Notes: a model not told the origin generated them from the sequence alone. DNA of 64,000 nt from Ammoniphilus sp. YIM 78166 (GCF_004522215.1 NZ_SDLR01000001.1:868001-932000), one strand, 5' to 3'. Numbered from the stretch's first letter, positions 9,392 to 21,064 are shown. Translations and numbers: made by a program.

Positions 9392-9949
9392 ATGGACATA
9401 CTCGATCAAAAAATCATTCCTGCAGCAAAGGATATGAAAGACTTTGAAAGATTCCTCACGAGTTCGTATGTACACGGAATTTTTCTAGATGTGCATATTG
9501 CACGATTGAAAAACCTGCATGAGATGGCTTTATCCCATGGGAAACAAATGTTTTTGCATGCTGACCTGATTCAAGGATTGAAGAATGACGAATATGCGAC
9601 GGAATATATTTGTCAAGAAATTCAACCCGCAGGCATTATATCTACAAGAGCTAATGTGATCCTAACGGCAAAGAAAAAAGGAGTCCTGGCGATTCAGAGA
9701 CTTTTTCTATTGGATACGAATGCGTTGGAAAAAAGCTATGCTATTTTTGAAAAAACCAAGCCGGATTATATCGAGGTTCTACCAGGCGGCATGCCCCATA
9801 TTATTGCGGAAGTCGTTGAGAAAACAGGCATTCCCATGTTTGCAGGTGGCTTTATTCGTACGGTGGATGATGTAGAGCGGGCCCTGGAAGCAGGGGCGAA
9901 GGCGATCACCACTTCAAATAAACAATTGTGGAAACACTATCAAACATAA
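9392..9949 (+). CDS. glpP: Glycerol-3-phosphate-responsive antiterminator
   Basis: GlpP binds glycerol-3-phosphate and leader RNA to prevent early termination of glp transcripts. The 185-residue product shows the family pattern: LDVHIARL, HADLIQGLKNDEYATEY, PDYIEVLPGGMPHI, MFAGGFIRT and a C-terminal phosphate-binding TTSNKQLW segment of a small TIM barrel. I start at ATG 9392 with GAGGTGAG upstream; an in-frame TTG at 9299 would put the terminator hairpin inside the coding region. The target is visible downstream as the glpD leader hairpin. glpK follows by 15 bp. Confidence 0.93.
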   Translation: MDILDQKIIPAAKDMKDFERFLTSSYVHGIFLDVHIARLKNLHEMALSHGKQMFLHADLIQGLKNDEYATEYICQEIQPAGIISTRANVILTAKKKGVLAIQRLFLLDTNALEKSYAIFEKTKPDYIEVLPGGMPHIIAEVVEKTGIPMFAGGFIRTVDDVERALEAGAKAITTSNKQLWKHYQT

Positions 9950-11455
<1,506 letters not shown>

Positions 11456-11467
11456 TGCAGAAGTATG

Positions 11468-11570
11468 ATATACTGTAATTAAGTTAATAAACGGTTGGAG
11501 ACGAGGAGACCATAACCTTTTCGGTGGTTGCATTAATGCGACTATCGTATGTGTTATGGTCTCCTTTTTT
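11468..11570 (+). promoter_or_regulatory. glpD leader with GlpP-controlled terminator
   Basis: A TATACT -10 candidate at 11468-11473 lies just behind the glpK stop. It is followed by a perfect 13-bp stem (arms 11504-11516 and 11553-11565, AGGAGACCATAAC and its complement) and TTTTTT. A strong terminator in the 5' leader of glpD, with glpP encoded 2 kb upstream, is the arrangement known for GlpP antitermination in Bacillus. Glycerol-3-phosphate-loaded GlpP would allow read-through. Confidence 0.85.
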
Positions 11571-11604
11571 ATGTCCAATTTTACTAAAAAGGGAGGAAAA
11601 GACA

Positions 11605-13308
11605 GTGAGCTCAACCTTTTCAAGTTTAAATAGAAGTAATATCATATCCAGCTTAAACCATAAGCAGGTGGACTTAATTGTGATTGGCGGGGGAATTACG
11701 GGATCGGGTATTGCCCTGGATGCGACTACACGCGGCATGGAGACCGTCGTGTTTGAGATGCAGGACTTTGCTGCTGGTACATCCAGCCGGTCAACGAAAT
11801 TAGTTCACGGAGGCTTGCGTTATCTCAAACAATTCGAAGTGAAGATGGTCGCTGAAGTAGGGAAAGAGCGTGCTATCGTTTATGAGAACGGACCTCATGT
11901 CACCACGCCGGAATGGATGCTGCTACCGATTCATGCAGGCGGTACATTTGGAAAATTCAGTACATCCATCGGACTTCGTGTATACGATTGGCTAGCAGGA
12001 GTCAAGCGCAGTGAGTGGCGTAGTATGCTGAACACAACGGAAACGATAACGAAAGAGCCTCTACTGAAGCAAGACGGACTGAAGGGCGGAGGCTACTATG
12101 TGGAGTATCGCACCGATGATGCCCGCTTAACCATGGAAGTGATGAAGGAAGCCGTGAAAAGAGGGGCTACAGCGGTCAATTATGCGAAAGTAGAACAGTT
12201 TATCTATCATGATGGAAAAGTTGTCGGTGTTGAAGTGGTAGATCAAATCACAAAAAAAACCTACAAGGTTTACGCGAAAAAGATTGTGAATGCTGTTGGG
12301 CCTTGGGCTGACTCCCTGCGAGAAAAGGATGGATCGAAGAAAGGAAAATCCTTACAGCTAACCAAGGGAGTTCATCTGGTTTTCGACCAGAAACGCTTCC
12401 CGTTGAAGCAGGCAGTTTATTTCGATACGCCAGACGGCCGGATGGTCTTCGCTATTCCACGTGACGGCAAAACGTACGTAGGGACGACGGATACGGTCTA
12501 TAAGGAAGACCAGGCCCACCCTCGAATGACAAAAGAAGACCGGGAGTACATTATTAATGCCATTAACTATATGTTCCCAGCGGTTAAGGTTACTGCAAAG
12601 GATGTAGAATCCAGCTGGGCAGGGCTCCGTCCGCTCATCCATGAGGATGGCAAAGCTCCATCCGAAATCTCTCGCAAAGATGAAATCTGGGTGTCCGAGT
12701 CCGGTTTGATCACGATTGCTGGAGGGAAGCTGACTGGTTATCGAAAAATGGCAGAGACCGTGGTGAATCTCCTTGGTAAACAACTGTCTACGGAAGGTAA
12801 TAGCTCTTATGGACCAAGTATGACCAAAAACATGCCGATTTCTGGAGGAGCTGTGGGTGGCTCCGTAAACTTCCCGTCTTTTATCCAAACGAAAGTCCGG
12901 GAAGGAGAAAAAGTAGGCCTTGACGCTGAGCAAGCGGAAAAGCTTGTGCGCCGTTATGGATCCAATGTAGACCGCCTCTTTGAGCTAGTCACGCAATATG
13001 ACGGGGCAGCGGCTGCAAGCGGCTTGCCAGTGGACCTCTATGCTGCCGTCCTTTACAGCATTCAGGAAGAAATGACCGTAACACCGGTTGACTTTTTCGT
13101 CCGCCGTACGGGAGCCCTTTTCTTTGATATCAACTGGGTTCATCAGTGGAAGAGTCCTGTGATCGAATTCATGGCGAGTACGCTAAACTGGAGCGCGGAG
13201 GAGAAAGCGAGGTATACGGAACAATTAGAAAAGCATTTACATGATGCCGTTGTTCCTAGTAATGAAGCAGATTACAGCAAAAAAAAGAATGTGAGTTGCG
13301 CAGGTTAA
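11605..13308 (+). CDS. glpD: Aerobic glycerol-3-phosphate dehydrogenase
   Basis: A membrane-associated FAD enzyme of 567 residues that oxidises glycerol-3-phosphate to dihydroxyacetone phosphate and reduces quinone. An FAD-binding motif [18 protein letters not shown] occurs near residue 22, then [15 protein letters not shown] and the substrate-binding region with GTTDT and WAGLRPL. I start at GTG 11605 with GGGAGG upstream; the in-frame upstream extension would run through the leader terminator. uxuA follows after only 22 bp, so the mannonate dehydratase is probably on the glpD transcript. Confidence 0.95.
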   Translation: MSSTFSSLNRSNIISSLNHKQVDLIVIGGGITGSGIALDATTRGMETVVFEMQDFAAGTSSRSTKLVHGGLRYLKQFEVKMVAEVGKERAIVYENGPHVTTPEWMLLPIHAGGTFGKFSTSIGLRVYDWLAGVKRSEWRSMLNTTETITKEPLLKQDGLKGGGYYVEYRTDDARLTMEVMKEAVKRGATAVNYAKVEQFIYHDGKVVGVEVVDQITKKTYKVYAKKIVNAVGPWADSLREKDGSKKGKSLQLTKGVHLVFDQKRFPLKQAVYFDTPDGRMVFAIPRDGKTYVGTTDTVYKEDQAHPRMTKEDREYIINAINYMFPAVKVTAKDVESSWAGLRPLIHEDGKAPSEISRKDEIWVSESGLITIAGGKLTGYRKMAETVVNLLGKQLSTEGNSSYGPSMTKNMPISGGAVGGSVNFPSFIQTKVREGEKVGLDAEQAEKLVRRYGSNVDRLFELVTQYDGAAAASGLPVDLYAAVLYSIQEEMTVTPVDFFVRRTGALFFDINWVHQWKSPVIEFMASTLNWSAEEKARYTEQLEKHLHDAVVPSNEADYSKKKNVSCAG

Positions 13309-13330
13309 AAGAGACAGGAGGAAATACACG

Positions 13331-14395
13331 GTGAGAATGGTATTCAGATGGTTTGGTGAAGGGAACGATCGGATTCCTTTAGAGCATATTCGGCAAATTC
13401 CTGGAGTAGAGGGTGTCGTATGGGCGCTTCATGATATCCCTGCCGGGGAAGAATGGCCAATGGATCGAATTCTGCAGGTAAAAGAGCAGGCGGAAAAACA
13501 CGGTTTAAATATCGACGTCGTTGAAAGCGTCAATGTCCATGAGGATATTAAGCTAGGGCTTCCGACGAGGGACCGGTATATCGAAAATTACAAGAAAACG
13601 ATTGAGAGATTAGCTCAAGCAGGGGTTAAAGTGATTTGCTATAACTTCATGCCGATCTTTGATTGGACCAGAACAGATCTTTTCAAAAAGCTTGAAGATG
13701 GCTCAACGGCTCTTTTCTTTGAAAAAGAAAAGGTAGAAAGTATGGATCCATTGGATTTGGTGGCTAAAATTGATGCTGACCCACAGTTCACGATGCCGGG
13801 TTGGGAGCCTGAAAGATTGAAGCACCTCACTTCATTGTTTGAAGCCTATAAAGGTGTGAGTGAAGAAGACCTATGGAACAACCTAGAATACTTCTTAAAG
13901 CAGATTATTCCTGTAGCGGAAATCAATAATATCAAGATGGCTATACACCCTGACGATCCGCCATGGTCCATTTTCGGTCTTCCTCGAATCATGACCAATA
14001 AGGACAACATTAAGAGGTTCTTAAACATCATAGATAGTCCTTACAATGGCGTCACCCTTTGCAGCGGTTCATTGGGCGCTAATCCTAACAACAATATAGC
14101 AGATATGGTAAGAGAATTTGCAGATCGCATTCCGTTCGCCCATATTCGCAACGTCAAGGTCTATGAGAATGGTGATTTTGTTGAGACCTCTCATAGAACG
14201 AGTGATGGTTCCGTGGATATTACTGAGATTGTGAAAGCATACCATGAGACCGGCTTTACCGGGTATGCAAGACCTGACCACGGCAGACATATTTTCGATG
14301 AAGAATGCAGACCGGGCTACGGGCTATACGATCGAGCTTTAGGGATTATGTATCTATGGGGAATTTGGGATACATTGCAAAGAACGGCTAAGTAG
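13331..14395 (+). CDS. uxuA: Mannonate dehydratase
   Basis: UxuA dehydrates D-mannonate to 2-keto-3-deoxygluconate, the step after fructuronate reductase. The 354-residue protein has the metal-site segments AIHPDDPPW near residue 200, TLCSGSLGA (metal-ligand Cys) near 240, PFAHIRNVK near 275 and ARPDHGR near 320. The start is GTG 13331 behind CAGGAGG; an in-frame ATG at 13337 is possible. It is separated from the other uronate genes by the glycerol block and sits directly behind glpD. Genes for KDG kinase and aldolase are not in the window. Confidence 0.94.
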   Translation: MRMVFRWFGEGNDRIPLEHIRQIPGVEGVVWALHDIPAGEEWPMDRILQVKEQAEKHGLNIDVVESVNVHEDIKLGLPTRDRYIENYKKTIERLAQAGVKVICYNFMPIFDWTRTDLFKKLEDGSTALFFEKEKVESMDPLDLVAKIDADPQFTMPGWEPERLKHLTSLFEAYKGVSEEDLWNNLEYFLKQIIPVAEINNIKMAIHPDDPPWSIFGLPRIMTNKDNIKRFLNIIDSPYNGVTLCSGSLGANPNNNIADMVREFADRIPFAHIRNVKVYENGDFVETSHRTSDGSVDITEIVKAYHETGFTGYARPDHGRHIFDEECRPGYGLYDRALGIMYLWGIWDTLQRTAK

Positions 14396-14426
14396 GTATT
14401 GTGATTCATCAATAGTTAAACAAGAA

Positions 14427-14457
14427 AAGGCTGATCTCCAACGAGATCAGCCTTTTT
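14427..14457 (+). terminator. Rho-independent terminator after uxuA
   Basis: An 11-bp stem AAGGCTGATCT / AGATCAGCCTT with a short loop is followed by TTTTTT, 32 bp past the uxuA stop. Confidence 0.92.
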
Positions 14458-14475
14458 TCGCAGGCGCTTAAAATA

Positions 14476-14579
14476 TTTGCAGTGCAAAAAACTATACTCT
14501 CTAGACGCAAAAAATAATGGCATTTATTTTGGTTGTCTCAGACTTTCTGTGTTCTATAATCTTGGCATCATTCTTGCTT
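14476..14579 (+). promoter_or_regulatory. Sigma-54 promoter of pdxS with upstream activator palindrome
   Basis: TGGCATCATTCTTGCTT at 14563-14579 has the invariant GG-N10-GC of a -24/-12 sigma-54 (SigL) promoter and 5 of 5 in TTGCT at -12. About 75 bp upstream, TTTGCAGTGCAAA (14476-14488) is a perfect palindrome resembling RocR-type enhancer sites. The motif AGTGCAAAA recurs upstream of the rocD sigma-54 promoter. No enhancer-binding protein gene lies in the window. Confidence 0.8.
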
Positions 14580-14638
14580 AAGTAACAAGTGAGTCATGAA
14601 TTATAAAACAAACGAAAACCAAAAGGGGATAGTTGGAA

Positions 14639-15520
14639 ATGCAAAGTGGAACCGATCGCGTAAAAAAAGGAATGGCCGAAATGCAAAAAGGCGGCGTCAT
14701 CATGGATGTTGTTAATGCCGAGCAAGCACGAATCGCAGAAGCTGCTGGTGCTGTTGCGGTTATGGCATTGGAAAGGGTGCCTGCTGATATCCGGGCTTCA
14801 GGAGGCGTGGCTCGGATGACGGACCCGGTGCTGATCGAGGATATCATGAAGGCAGTCTCGATTCCGGTCATGGCCAAGGCGCGTATTGGCCATATCGTAG
14901 AAGCCAAGGTCCTAGAAGCTTTAGGAGTAGATTATATAGATGAAAGTGAAGTATTGACTCCTGCAGATGAAGAGTTTCATCTCAACAAGAAAGATTTTAC
15001 CGTACCGTTTGTGTGCGGAGCCCGTGATCTAGGCGAGGCATTGCGCCGGATCGGCGAGGGGGCTTCCATGATTCGGACCAAAGGGGAACCGGGAACAGGA
15101 AATATTGTGGAAGCCGTACGCCACCAACGGATGATGCAGAGCCAAATTCGAAAAGTGAAAAGCATGTCTTATGATGAATTAATGACAGAGGCTAAGTTGC
15201 TGGGAGCCCCGTATGAACTGTTAGAGTGGATTCATCTAAATGGGAAGTTGCCAGTCGTCAATTTTGCAGCGGGTGGGGTCGCAACTCCGGCTGATGCCGC
15301 ACTTATGATGCAGCTGGGGTCTGACGGAGTGTTTGTAGGCTCCGGTATTTTTAAGTCAGAGCATCCAGAACGCTTTGCTAGAGCAATTGTTCAAGCTACC
15401 ACCCATTTTGAGGATTACGCGCTGATCGGCGAGCTATCCAAGAACCTAGGCGGTGCGATGAAAGGTATTGAACTCTCGACCCTATTGGAAAACGAAAGAA
15501 TGGCCACTCGAGGCTGGTAG
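14639..15520 (+). CDS. pdxS: Pyridoxal 5'-phosphate synthase lyase subunit
   Basis: PdxS builds PLP from ribose-5-phosphate, glyceraldehyde-3-phosphate and ammonia, normally supplied by the glutaminase PdxT. The protein of about 293 residues carries [12 protein letters not shown], the Schiff-base lysine segments [10 protein letters not shown] and [11 protein letters not shown], and the phosphate loop [25 protein letters not shown] 14639 gives an N terminus like that of Bacillus PdxS; TTG 14633 is the alternative. No pdxT follows. The gene is alone between a sigma-54 promoter and the rocD promoter, which is unusual for this family. Confidence 0.95.
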   Translation: MQSGTDRVKKGMAEMQKGGVIMDVVNAEQARIAEAAGAVAVMALERVPADIRASGGVARMTDPVLIEDIMKAVSIPVMAKARIGHIVEAKVLEALGVDYIDESEVLTPADEEFHLNKKDFTVPFVCGARDLGEALRRIGEGASMIRTKGEPGTGNIVEAVRHQRMMQSQIRKVKSMSYDELMTEAKLLGAPYELLEWIHLNGKLPVVNFAAGGVATPADAALMMQLGSDGVFVGSGIFKSEHPERFARAIVQATTHFEDYALIGELSKNLGGAMKGIELSTLLENERMATRGW

Positions 15521-15583
15521 GGGAAACGATATGCGGATTAGCCCGCAAAAAAACATGGCATGAAATAGTCTGATGAATGATAG

Positions 15584-15647
15584 TGCAAAATTTTTTAGCA
15601 GAAAAGTGGAGCGAGGCTCAGTTTACCTGATGGCACGGAACTTGCTT
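15584..15647 (+). promoter_or_regulatory. Sigma-54 promoter of the rocD-gdh-rocA operon with upstream site
   Basis: TGGCACGGAACTTGCTT at 15631-15647 is an almost ideal sigma-54 promoter (TGGCAC-N5-TTGCT, GG-N10-GC). TGCAAAATTTTTTAGCA at 15584-15600 is an imperfect dyad like RocR upstream activating sites and includes the AGTGCAAAA word also seen at pdxS. Expression would need a RocR-like activator encoded elsewhere. Confidence 0.88.
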
Positions 15648-15706
15648 TAACCTACAGTGTGGATTTATTTTTCGATTTAAAAAAATCAGCTAGAGGAGGA
15701 ACGACA

Positions 15707-16918
15707 ATGAAAAATACACAACAAATTATTTCCCAAACCGACCAATACGGGGCTAAAAATTATAACCCGCTGCCGATCGTCATTTCTCATGCAGAAGGAA
15801 CTTGGGTATCGGATCCGGAAGGCAATCGTTATATGGATATGTTGAGTGCTTATTCTGCTTTAAACCAGGGGCATCGTCATCCCCGTATTATTCAAGCTCT
15901 TAAGGACCAAGCGGATAAAGTTACATTAACTTCTCGTGCTTTTCATAATGAGCGCCTTGGGGATTTCTATGAAAAGCTCTCTGCGATTACGGGCAAGAGC
16001 ATGATCTTACCGATGAATACTGGGGCAGAAGCTGTTGAGACGGCATTGAAAGCTGCTCGCAGATGGGCGTATGAAGTCAAAGGCGTAGCTGATCTACAAG
16101 CAGAAATCATCGTATGTGAAGGGAATTTCCACGGTAGAACGATTACAGCGACATCTTTTTCTTCGGAGCCAGCGTATCAGCGTGGGTTCGGACCGTTCAC
16201 GCCAGGGTTCAAGATCATTCCTTATGGAGATGTGGAAGCACTAAGAGCGGCGATTACACCTAATACCGCAGCGCTGCTTCTTGAACCGATTCAAGGTGAA
16301 GCGGGTATTCGAATTCCTGCATCTGGCTTCATAAAGCAGGCTAGACAGGTTTGCCAAGATAACCAGGTTCTGTTTATTGCTGATGAAATTCAAACCGGCC
16401 TTGGACGTACAGGGAAAATGTTTGCATGTGATTGGGAAGACATAAAACCAGATATGTATATCTTGGGTAAGGCCCTTGGCGGAGGAGTGTTCCCGATCTC
16501 AGCAGTTGCTGCCAATGAGGAAGTGCTTGGCGTATTCGGACCAGGCTCCCATGGATCTACGTTCGGGGGAAACCCACTAGGTTGTGCCGTGGCTATTGCC
16601 GCTATGGATGTATTAAATGATGAAGAGCTCGTGGATCGCTCAAACGAATTGGGTCAGTATTTCCTAGATCAGCTCAAGACTATTCATAATCCAATGATTC
16701 ATGAAGTCCGGGGAAGAGGGTTGTTTATTGGGGTTGAACTGAAGGTGCCAGCAAGACCGTTTTGTGAAGAATTAAAGGAAAAAGGCTTGCTATGCAAAGA
16801 AACGCACGAAACTACCATTCGATTCGCGCCTCCGCTTGTTATATCTAAGGAGGACCTAGATTGGGCGATCGATCAAATCAAGCAGGTTTTAGCCGTAAAA
16901 GAAGTGGTTACTCAATAA
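15707..16918 (+). CDS. rocD: Ornithine aminotransferase
   Basis: A PLP-dependent class III aminotransferase of 403 residues that transfers the delta-amino group of ornithine to 2-oxoglutarate, giving glutamate semialdehyde. Hallmarks are [56 protein letters not shown] and the PLP lysine in [13 protein letters not shown] near residue 255. ATG 15707 follows AGAGGAGG; the upstream in-frame extension lacks a ribosome site. It is first in a three-gene sigma-54 operon for converting ornithine to 2-oxoglutarate. Confidence 0.95.
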   Translation: MKNTQQIISQTDQYGAKNYNPLPIVISHAEGTWVSDPEGNRYMDMLSAYSALNQGHRHPRIIQALKDQADKVTLTSRAFHNERLGDFYEKLSAITGKSMILPMNTGAEAVETALKAARRWAYEVKGVADLQAEIIVCEGNFHGRTITATSFSSEPAYQRGFGPFTPGFKIIPYGDVEALRAAITPNTAALLLEPIQGEAGIRIPASGFIKQARQVCQDNQVLFIADEIQTGLGRTGKMFACDWEDIKPDMYILGKALGGGVFPISAVAANEEVLGVFGPGSHGSTFGGNPLGCAVAIAAMDVLNDEELVDRSNELGQYFLDQLKTIHNPMIHEVRGRGLFIGVELKVPARPFCEELKEKGLLCKETHETTIRFAPPLVISKEDLDWAIDQIKQVLAVKEVVTQ

Positions 16919-16939
16919 TAGAGTGAAGAGGTGGATGTC

Positions 16940-18214
16940 ATGGTCTTATCAGTTAAGGAGACACCAAAAATGCAAGAAAATATGGATGTATTTAGCCGCA
17001 CACAAGCGGTTATTAAAACCGCTTTACATCATCTGGGATTTGAAGATGTAGTATACGAATTGTTAAAAGAGCCTCTCCGCTTGCTTACGGTGAGAATTCC
17101 TGTACGGATGGACGATGGTACGGTTAAGGTGTTCACAGGCTATCGGGCCCAGCATAATGATGCCGTTGGACCGACGAAGGGTGGAATTCGCTTCCACCCC
17201 GATGTAACGGAGGATGAAGTCAAAGCGCTTTCGATGTGGATGAGTATCAAGTGCGGGATTACCAACCTCCCTTATGGCGGAGGAAAGGGCGGCATTCAGT
17301 GCGACCCAAGAACGATGTCGTTTCGTGAGCTTGAGCGTCTCAGCCGCGGGTACGTTCGCGCGATCAGTCAAATTGTAGGACCGAACAAGGATATTCCTGC
17401 TCCTGATGTGTTTACTAACTCCCAAGTGATGGCCTGGATGATGGACGAATATAGCCGAATTCGAGAGTTTGACTCTCCTGGCTTCATCACGGGTAAGCCA
17501 TTAGTATTAGGAGGATCGGCTGGCAGAGAGTCCTCAACAGCCAAAGGAGTAACGATCGTACTGAAAGAAGCCGCCGATGTGGTAGGGATCCCGCTTAAAG
17601 GGGCTAAGGTGATCATTCAGGGATTTGGAAACGCAGGAAGTTTTCTAGCCAAGTTCCTTCATGACGAAGGAGCTACCATCGTAGGGATCGCCGATGCGGT
17701 GGGGGCGTTGTATAACCCTGAAGGACTAGATATTGATTATTTACTAGACCGCCGGGATTCATTTGGTACCGTAACTACGTTGTTTGAGGATCGCTTGAGC
17801 AATAAAGAAATCTTAACCATGCCTTGTGATATCTTAATCCCTGCAGCGATTGAAAACCAAATCACGGAGGAGAATGCAGCAGATATCCAAGCGAAAATTG
17901 TGGTGGAAGCCGCCAATGGGCCAACGACGCTTAAAGGAACCGAAATCCTAACAAACAAAGGTGTGTTAATTGTTCCAGATGTATTAGCGAGCTCAGGCGG
18001 GGTTGTTGTCTCCTATTTTGAATGGGTTCAGAACAACCAAGGCTACTACTGGTCCTCAGAGGAAGTAGATGAAAGATTAGAAAAACTATTGGTCGAATCG
18101 TTCCACAACGTATACGAGACCTCCCAAACCAAGGAAGTGGATATGAGGCTAGCGGCATATATTGTGGGACTAAGAAGAATGGCAGAAGCCACAAGATGGA
18201 GAGGATGGGTTTAA
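16940..18214 (+). CDS. NAD-type glutamate dehydrogenase (RocG/GudB family)
   Basis: This catabolic enzyme deaminates glutamate to 2-oxoglutarate and ammonia. From ATG 16940 (AGAGGTGG upstream) it is 424 residues, the length of Bacillus RocG. The substrate-binding lysine lies in LPYGGGKGGI near residue 115, the family motif DIPAPDVFTNSQVMAWMMDEYS near 155, and the Rossmann motif GFGNAGSF near 225. It lies between rocD and rocA, which produces the glutamate, so it drains the pathway into the TCA cycle and frees ammonia. Confidence 0.94.
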   Translation: MVLSVKETPKMQENMDVFSRTQAVIKTALHHLGFEDVVYELLKEPLRLLTVRIPVRMDDGTVKVFTGYRAQHNDAVGPTKGGIRFHPDVTEDEVKALSMWMSIKCGITNLPYGGGKGGIQCDPRTMSFRELERLSRGYVRAISQIVGPNKDIPAPDVFTNSQVMAWMMDEYSRIREFDSPGFITGKPLVLGGSAGRESSTAKGVTIVLKEAADVVGIPLKGAKVIIQGFGNAGSFLAKFLHDEGATIVGIADAVGALYNPEGLDIDYLLDRRDSFGTVTTLFEDRLSNKEILTMPCDILIPAAIENQITEENAADIQAKIVVEAANGPTTLKGTEILTNKGVLIVPDVLASSGGVVVSYFEWVQNNQGYYWSSEEVDERLEKLLVESFHNVYETSQTKEVDMRLAAYIVGLRRMAEATRWRGWV

Positions 18215-18215
18215 C

Positions 18216-19787
18216 ATGAATACCGTTAAGGAAAAAAATACACCTTTCGTAAATGAACCATTTACCGATTTTTCTATAGAAGCTGAGCGTCAAGCTATGC
18301 AGTCTGCTCTTCAGAACGTAAAGAGTCAGTTGGGACAAGATATTCCTCTATATATTGGAGGCAACAAGATCTTTACAAATGAACGGATGGACTCCATTAA
18401 CCCAGGGAATGTAGATGAGATCATCGGCCGCGTGAGCACGGCCGATGAGATACTAACAGAGCAAGCCATCCAGTCTGCTTTACGAGCCTTTGAATCGTGG
18501 AAGAAAGTGCCTGCACAAGAACGGGCAAGTTACTTGTTCCGTGCAGCTGAGCTGATGAGAAAGCGAAAGCATGAATTCTCTGCTCTAATGGTCCTCGAAT
18601 CCGGGAAAAACTGGGGTGAGGCGGATGCTGACACGGCTGAAGCCATTGATTTCATGGAGTATTACGCAAGAGAAATGATTCGTCTCAGCGAGATTAATCA
18701 ACAACGTCCTCTTACCCAAATACCTAGCGAAAATAATCAATTGGCGTACATTCCGCTTGGCGTAGGTGCGGTTATTCCGCCTTGGAATTTCCCCTTGGCG
18801 ATTTGTGTGGGGATGACAACCGCTGCGATTGTTTCTGGAAACACGGTTTGTCTGAAGCCGGCGTTGCCGACGCCTGTGATTGCCTATAAGTTTGTGGCCC
18901 TCATGGAGGAAATCGGATTGCCGGCAGGCGTGTTAAACTTTGTTCCTGGAGACGGCCTTCGTGTGGGGGAATACCTCACAACTCACCCACAAATCCGATT
19001 CATTAGCTTTACGGGTTCCAAAGAAGTGGGGCTTCGTATCAATCGTGTGGCTTCAGTAAAGGCAGAGGGTCAGCTTTGGATCAAGCGTGTCATTGCAGAA
19101 ATGGGAGGTAAGGATGGCGTTGTTGTAGACGAAACCGCTGATTTAGAAGCTGCGGCAGCGGCGATTGTAGCTTCAGCGTTTGGGTTCCAAGGGCAGAAGT
19201 GCTCGGCCGGTTCGAGAGCGATTATCGTAGAATCGGTCTATGAACAAGTTAAAAACCGTGTAGTAGAACTTGCAAGCGAGCTGGCGATGGGACTTCCAGA
19301 GACAAACGCAGCTGTTGGTCCGGTAATTGATGACAAATCCTATAACAAGATTCTTGATTATATCGAAATCGGAAAATCCGAAGGATCCTTACTGCTAGGC
19401 GGCCAAAAAGCAGAAGGAAACGGGTACTATATCCAGCCTACCATTTTTGCTGATGTCGATCGGAAAGCAAGAATGATGCAAGAAGAAATTTTTGGTCCGG
19501 TGTTGGCTCTAAGCAAGGCCAAGGATTGGAAAGAAGCGATTGATATTTATAATGATACAGAGTTTGGGCTTACGGGGTCCTTTTTCTCACAGGATGAAGA
19601 GCGAATTTCCTATGCGCTTGATGTGATGCATTGCGGAAACCTCTACATTAATCGCAAGTGCACAGGTGCTTTGGTAGGCGTTCATCCGTTTGGCGGTTTT
19701 AATATGTCAGGAACGGACTCCAAAGCGGGTGGACATGATTATCTCTTATTGTTTACACAGGCCAAGTTAATGTCTAGGAAAGTGTAG
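18216..19787 (+). CDS. rocA: 1-pyrroline-5-carboxylate dehydrogenase
   Basis: An aldehyde-dehydrogenase superfamily enzyme of 523 residues that oxidises glutamate-semialdehyde/P5C to glutamate with NAD. It has the cofactor segment PPWNFPLAI, the FTGSKEVG motif, the glutamate loop AEMGGKDG near 285 and the nucleophile in GQKCSAGSRAI near 325. It lies 1 nt behind gdh and closes the operon. The N terminus is slightly longer than the roughly 515 residues usual in Bacillus. Proline dehydrogenase, arginase and transporter genes are absent here. Confidence 0.94.
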   Translation: MNTVKEKNTPFVNEPFTDFSIEAERQAMQSALQNVKSQLGQDIPLYIGGNKIFTNERMDSINPGNVDEIIGRVSTADEILTEQAIQSALRAFESWKKVPAQERASYLFRAAELMRKRKHEFSALMVLESGKNWGEADADTAEAIDFMEYYAREMIRLSEINQQRPLTQIPSENNQLAYIPLGVGAVIPPWNFPLAICVGMTTAAIVSGNTVCLKPALPTPVIAYKFVALMEEIGLPAGVLNFVPGDGLRVGEYLTTHPQIRFISFTGSKEVGLRINRVASVKAEGQLWIKRVIAEMGGKDGVVVDETADLEAAAAAIVASAFGFQGQKCSAGSRAIIVESVYEQVKNRVVELASELAMGLPETNAAVGPVIDDKSYNKILDYIEIGKSEGSLLLGGQKAEGNGYYIQPTIFADVDRKARMMQEEIFGPVLALSKAKDWKEAIDIYNDTEFGLTGSFFSQDEERISYALDVMHCGNLYINRKCTGALVGVHPFGGFNMSGTDSKAGGHDYLLLFTQAKLMSRKV

Positions 19788-19799
19788 TTGGTGCACTCA

Positions 19800-19825
19800 A
19801 AGAGGGGAATCCCCCTCTTTTTTTG
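19800..19825 (+). terminator. Rho-independent terminator after rocA
   Basis: AAGAGGGG / CCCCTCTT stem with a tiny loop runs straight into TTTTTT, ending the rocD-gdh-rocA transcript 12 bp past the stop. Confidence 0.92.
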
Positions 19826-19959
19826 TTTTAAGCCCTAAGAAGACGCGGCTGTGATGGGGGCCGCAATGCTGGTGTTTTACTCTTGTTTTAATAGAGAATA
19901 GGTTATGATAGAATAATTGATGTATAAATATGTTGATGTGAGAGAACGGAGTGATCCTT

Positions 19960-21054
19960 ATGCATAGTACCACAATGGATAATCGCATGGCTGAAATTGC
20001 GGAAAAGGTCTACCGTGGCGAGCGGTTGACAGCCGAGGACGGAGTTTTTCTTTACCAGAGCAACGACTTGCTTACGATTGGACAACTGGCTAACCATGTA
20101 AATCAGCGTATCAATGGGGATAAGGTTTATTTTATATCCAACATGAGCCTTTATTTTACGAATGTGTGTGAAGCACATTGTGCATTTTGCCATTTCCGCC
20201 GAGATGAAGGGGAAGAGGGCGCGTACACCTTAACGGCTGAGCAACAGTTTGAGTACATTGATCAGCATCTGCAAGAGGACATGAGAGAGTTCCATATTAC
20301 GGGCGGACATAACCCCCACGTTCCTTTTTCCTACTATGTGGACTACGTGAGAGCGTTAAAACAACGATATCCTCATATCACAGTCAAGGCTCATACGGCT
20401 GCGGAAATTGAGTTTTTCTCACGGATTAGCGGCAAAAGCTATGCAGAAGTGCTACAGGAGCTGATGTACGCTGGGTTAGACACCCTTACAGGGGGCGGGG
20501 CTGAAATCCTCTCGGAGCGCTACCGTCAAAAAATGGGGGTAGGAAAGGCAACAACCGACCAATGGCTAGAAGTTCAACGTGTCGCTCATAGCTTGGGGTT
20601 AAAGACCCATGCTACGATGTTATACGGATCCATTGAAACCATCGAAGAGCGCATCCAGCATATGGTGCTTCTGCGCGAACTCCAGGATGAAACGAATGGT
20701 TTTATGGTATTTATCCCTAATAATGTGCAACCGGCCAAGGTCACCATGGGGATCAAACGCCGGGTGTCAGCTTTTGAAGCTCTGAAAACGATCGCGATTT
20801 CTCGCTTGATGTTGGATAATATCCCGCACATTAAAGCTTACTTTATTAATTTAGGCACACAGCTAACGCAAGTGGCCCTTACTTTCGGTGCCTCAGACGT
20901 CCATGGGACGATTGTAAAAGAACGGATCTCTCATGCCGCAGGTGCAGATACGCCAGAAGGTCTTACAAAAGACGAGTTAGTTTGGCTGATTCAAGGGGCG
21001 GGAAGAACCGCAGTTGAGCGTGATACGTTTTATAATGAAATTAAGGTGTACTAG
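19960..21054 (+). CDS. mqnE: Aminofutalosine synthase (radical SAM)
   Basis: MqnE joins 3-enolpyruvoylbenzoate and SAM to form 6-amino-6-deoxyfutalosine in the futalosine route to menaquinone. The protein has about 364 residues with the cluster motif CEAHCAFCHF (CxxxCxxC) near residue 70, the SAM-binding FHITGGHNP and LTGGGAEIL near 165. These features separate it from MqnC. The start is ATG 19960 behind GGAGTGAT; an in-frame GTG at 19951 lacks room for a ribosome site. It stands alone with its own terminator. The other mqn genes must lie elsewhere. Confidence 0.9.
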   Translation: MHSTTMDNRMAEIAEKVYRGERLTAEDGVFLYQSNDLLTIGQLANHVNQRINGDKVYFISNMSLYFTNVCEAHCAFCHFRRDEGEEGAYTLTAEQQFEYIDQHLQEDMREFHITGGHNPHVPFSYYVDYVRALKQRYPHITVKAHTAAEIEFFSRISGKSYAEVLQELMYAGLDTLTGGGAEILSERYRQKMGVGKATTDQWLEVQRVAHSLGLKTHATMLYGSIETIEERIQHMVLLRELQDETNGFMVFIPNNVQPAKVTMGIKRRVSAFEALKTIAISRLMLDNIPHIKAYFINLGTQLTQVALTFGASDVHGTIVKERISHAAGADTPEGLTKDELVWLIQGAGRTAVERDTFYNEIKVY

Positions 21055-21064
21055 ACCAAAAAGG

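Noticed and set aside
17931..18338. 135-codon leftward frame spanning the gdh-rocA junction
   Set aside because: Antisense to two firmly identified genes and without similarity to a known family.
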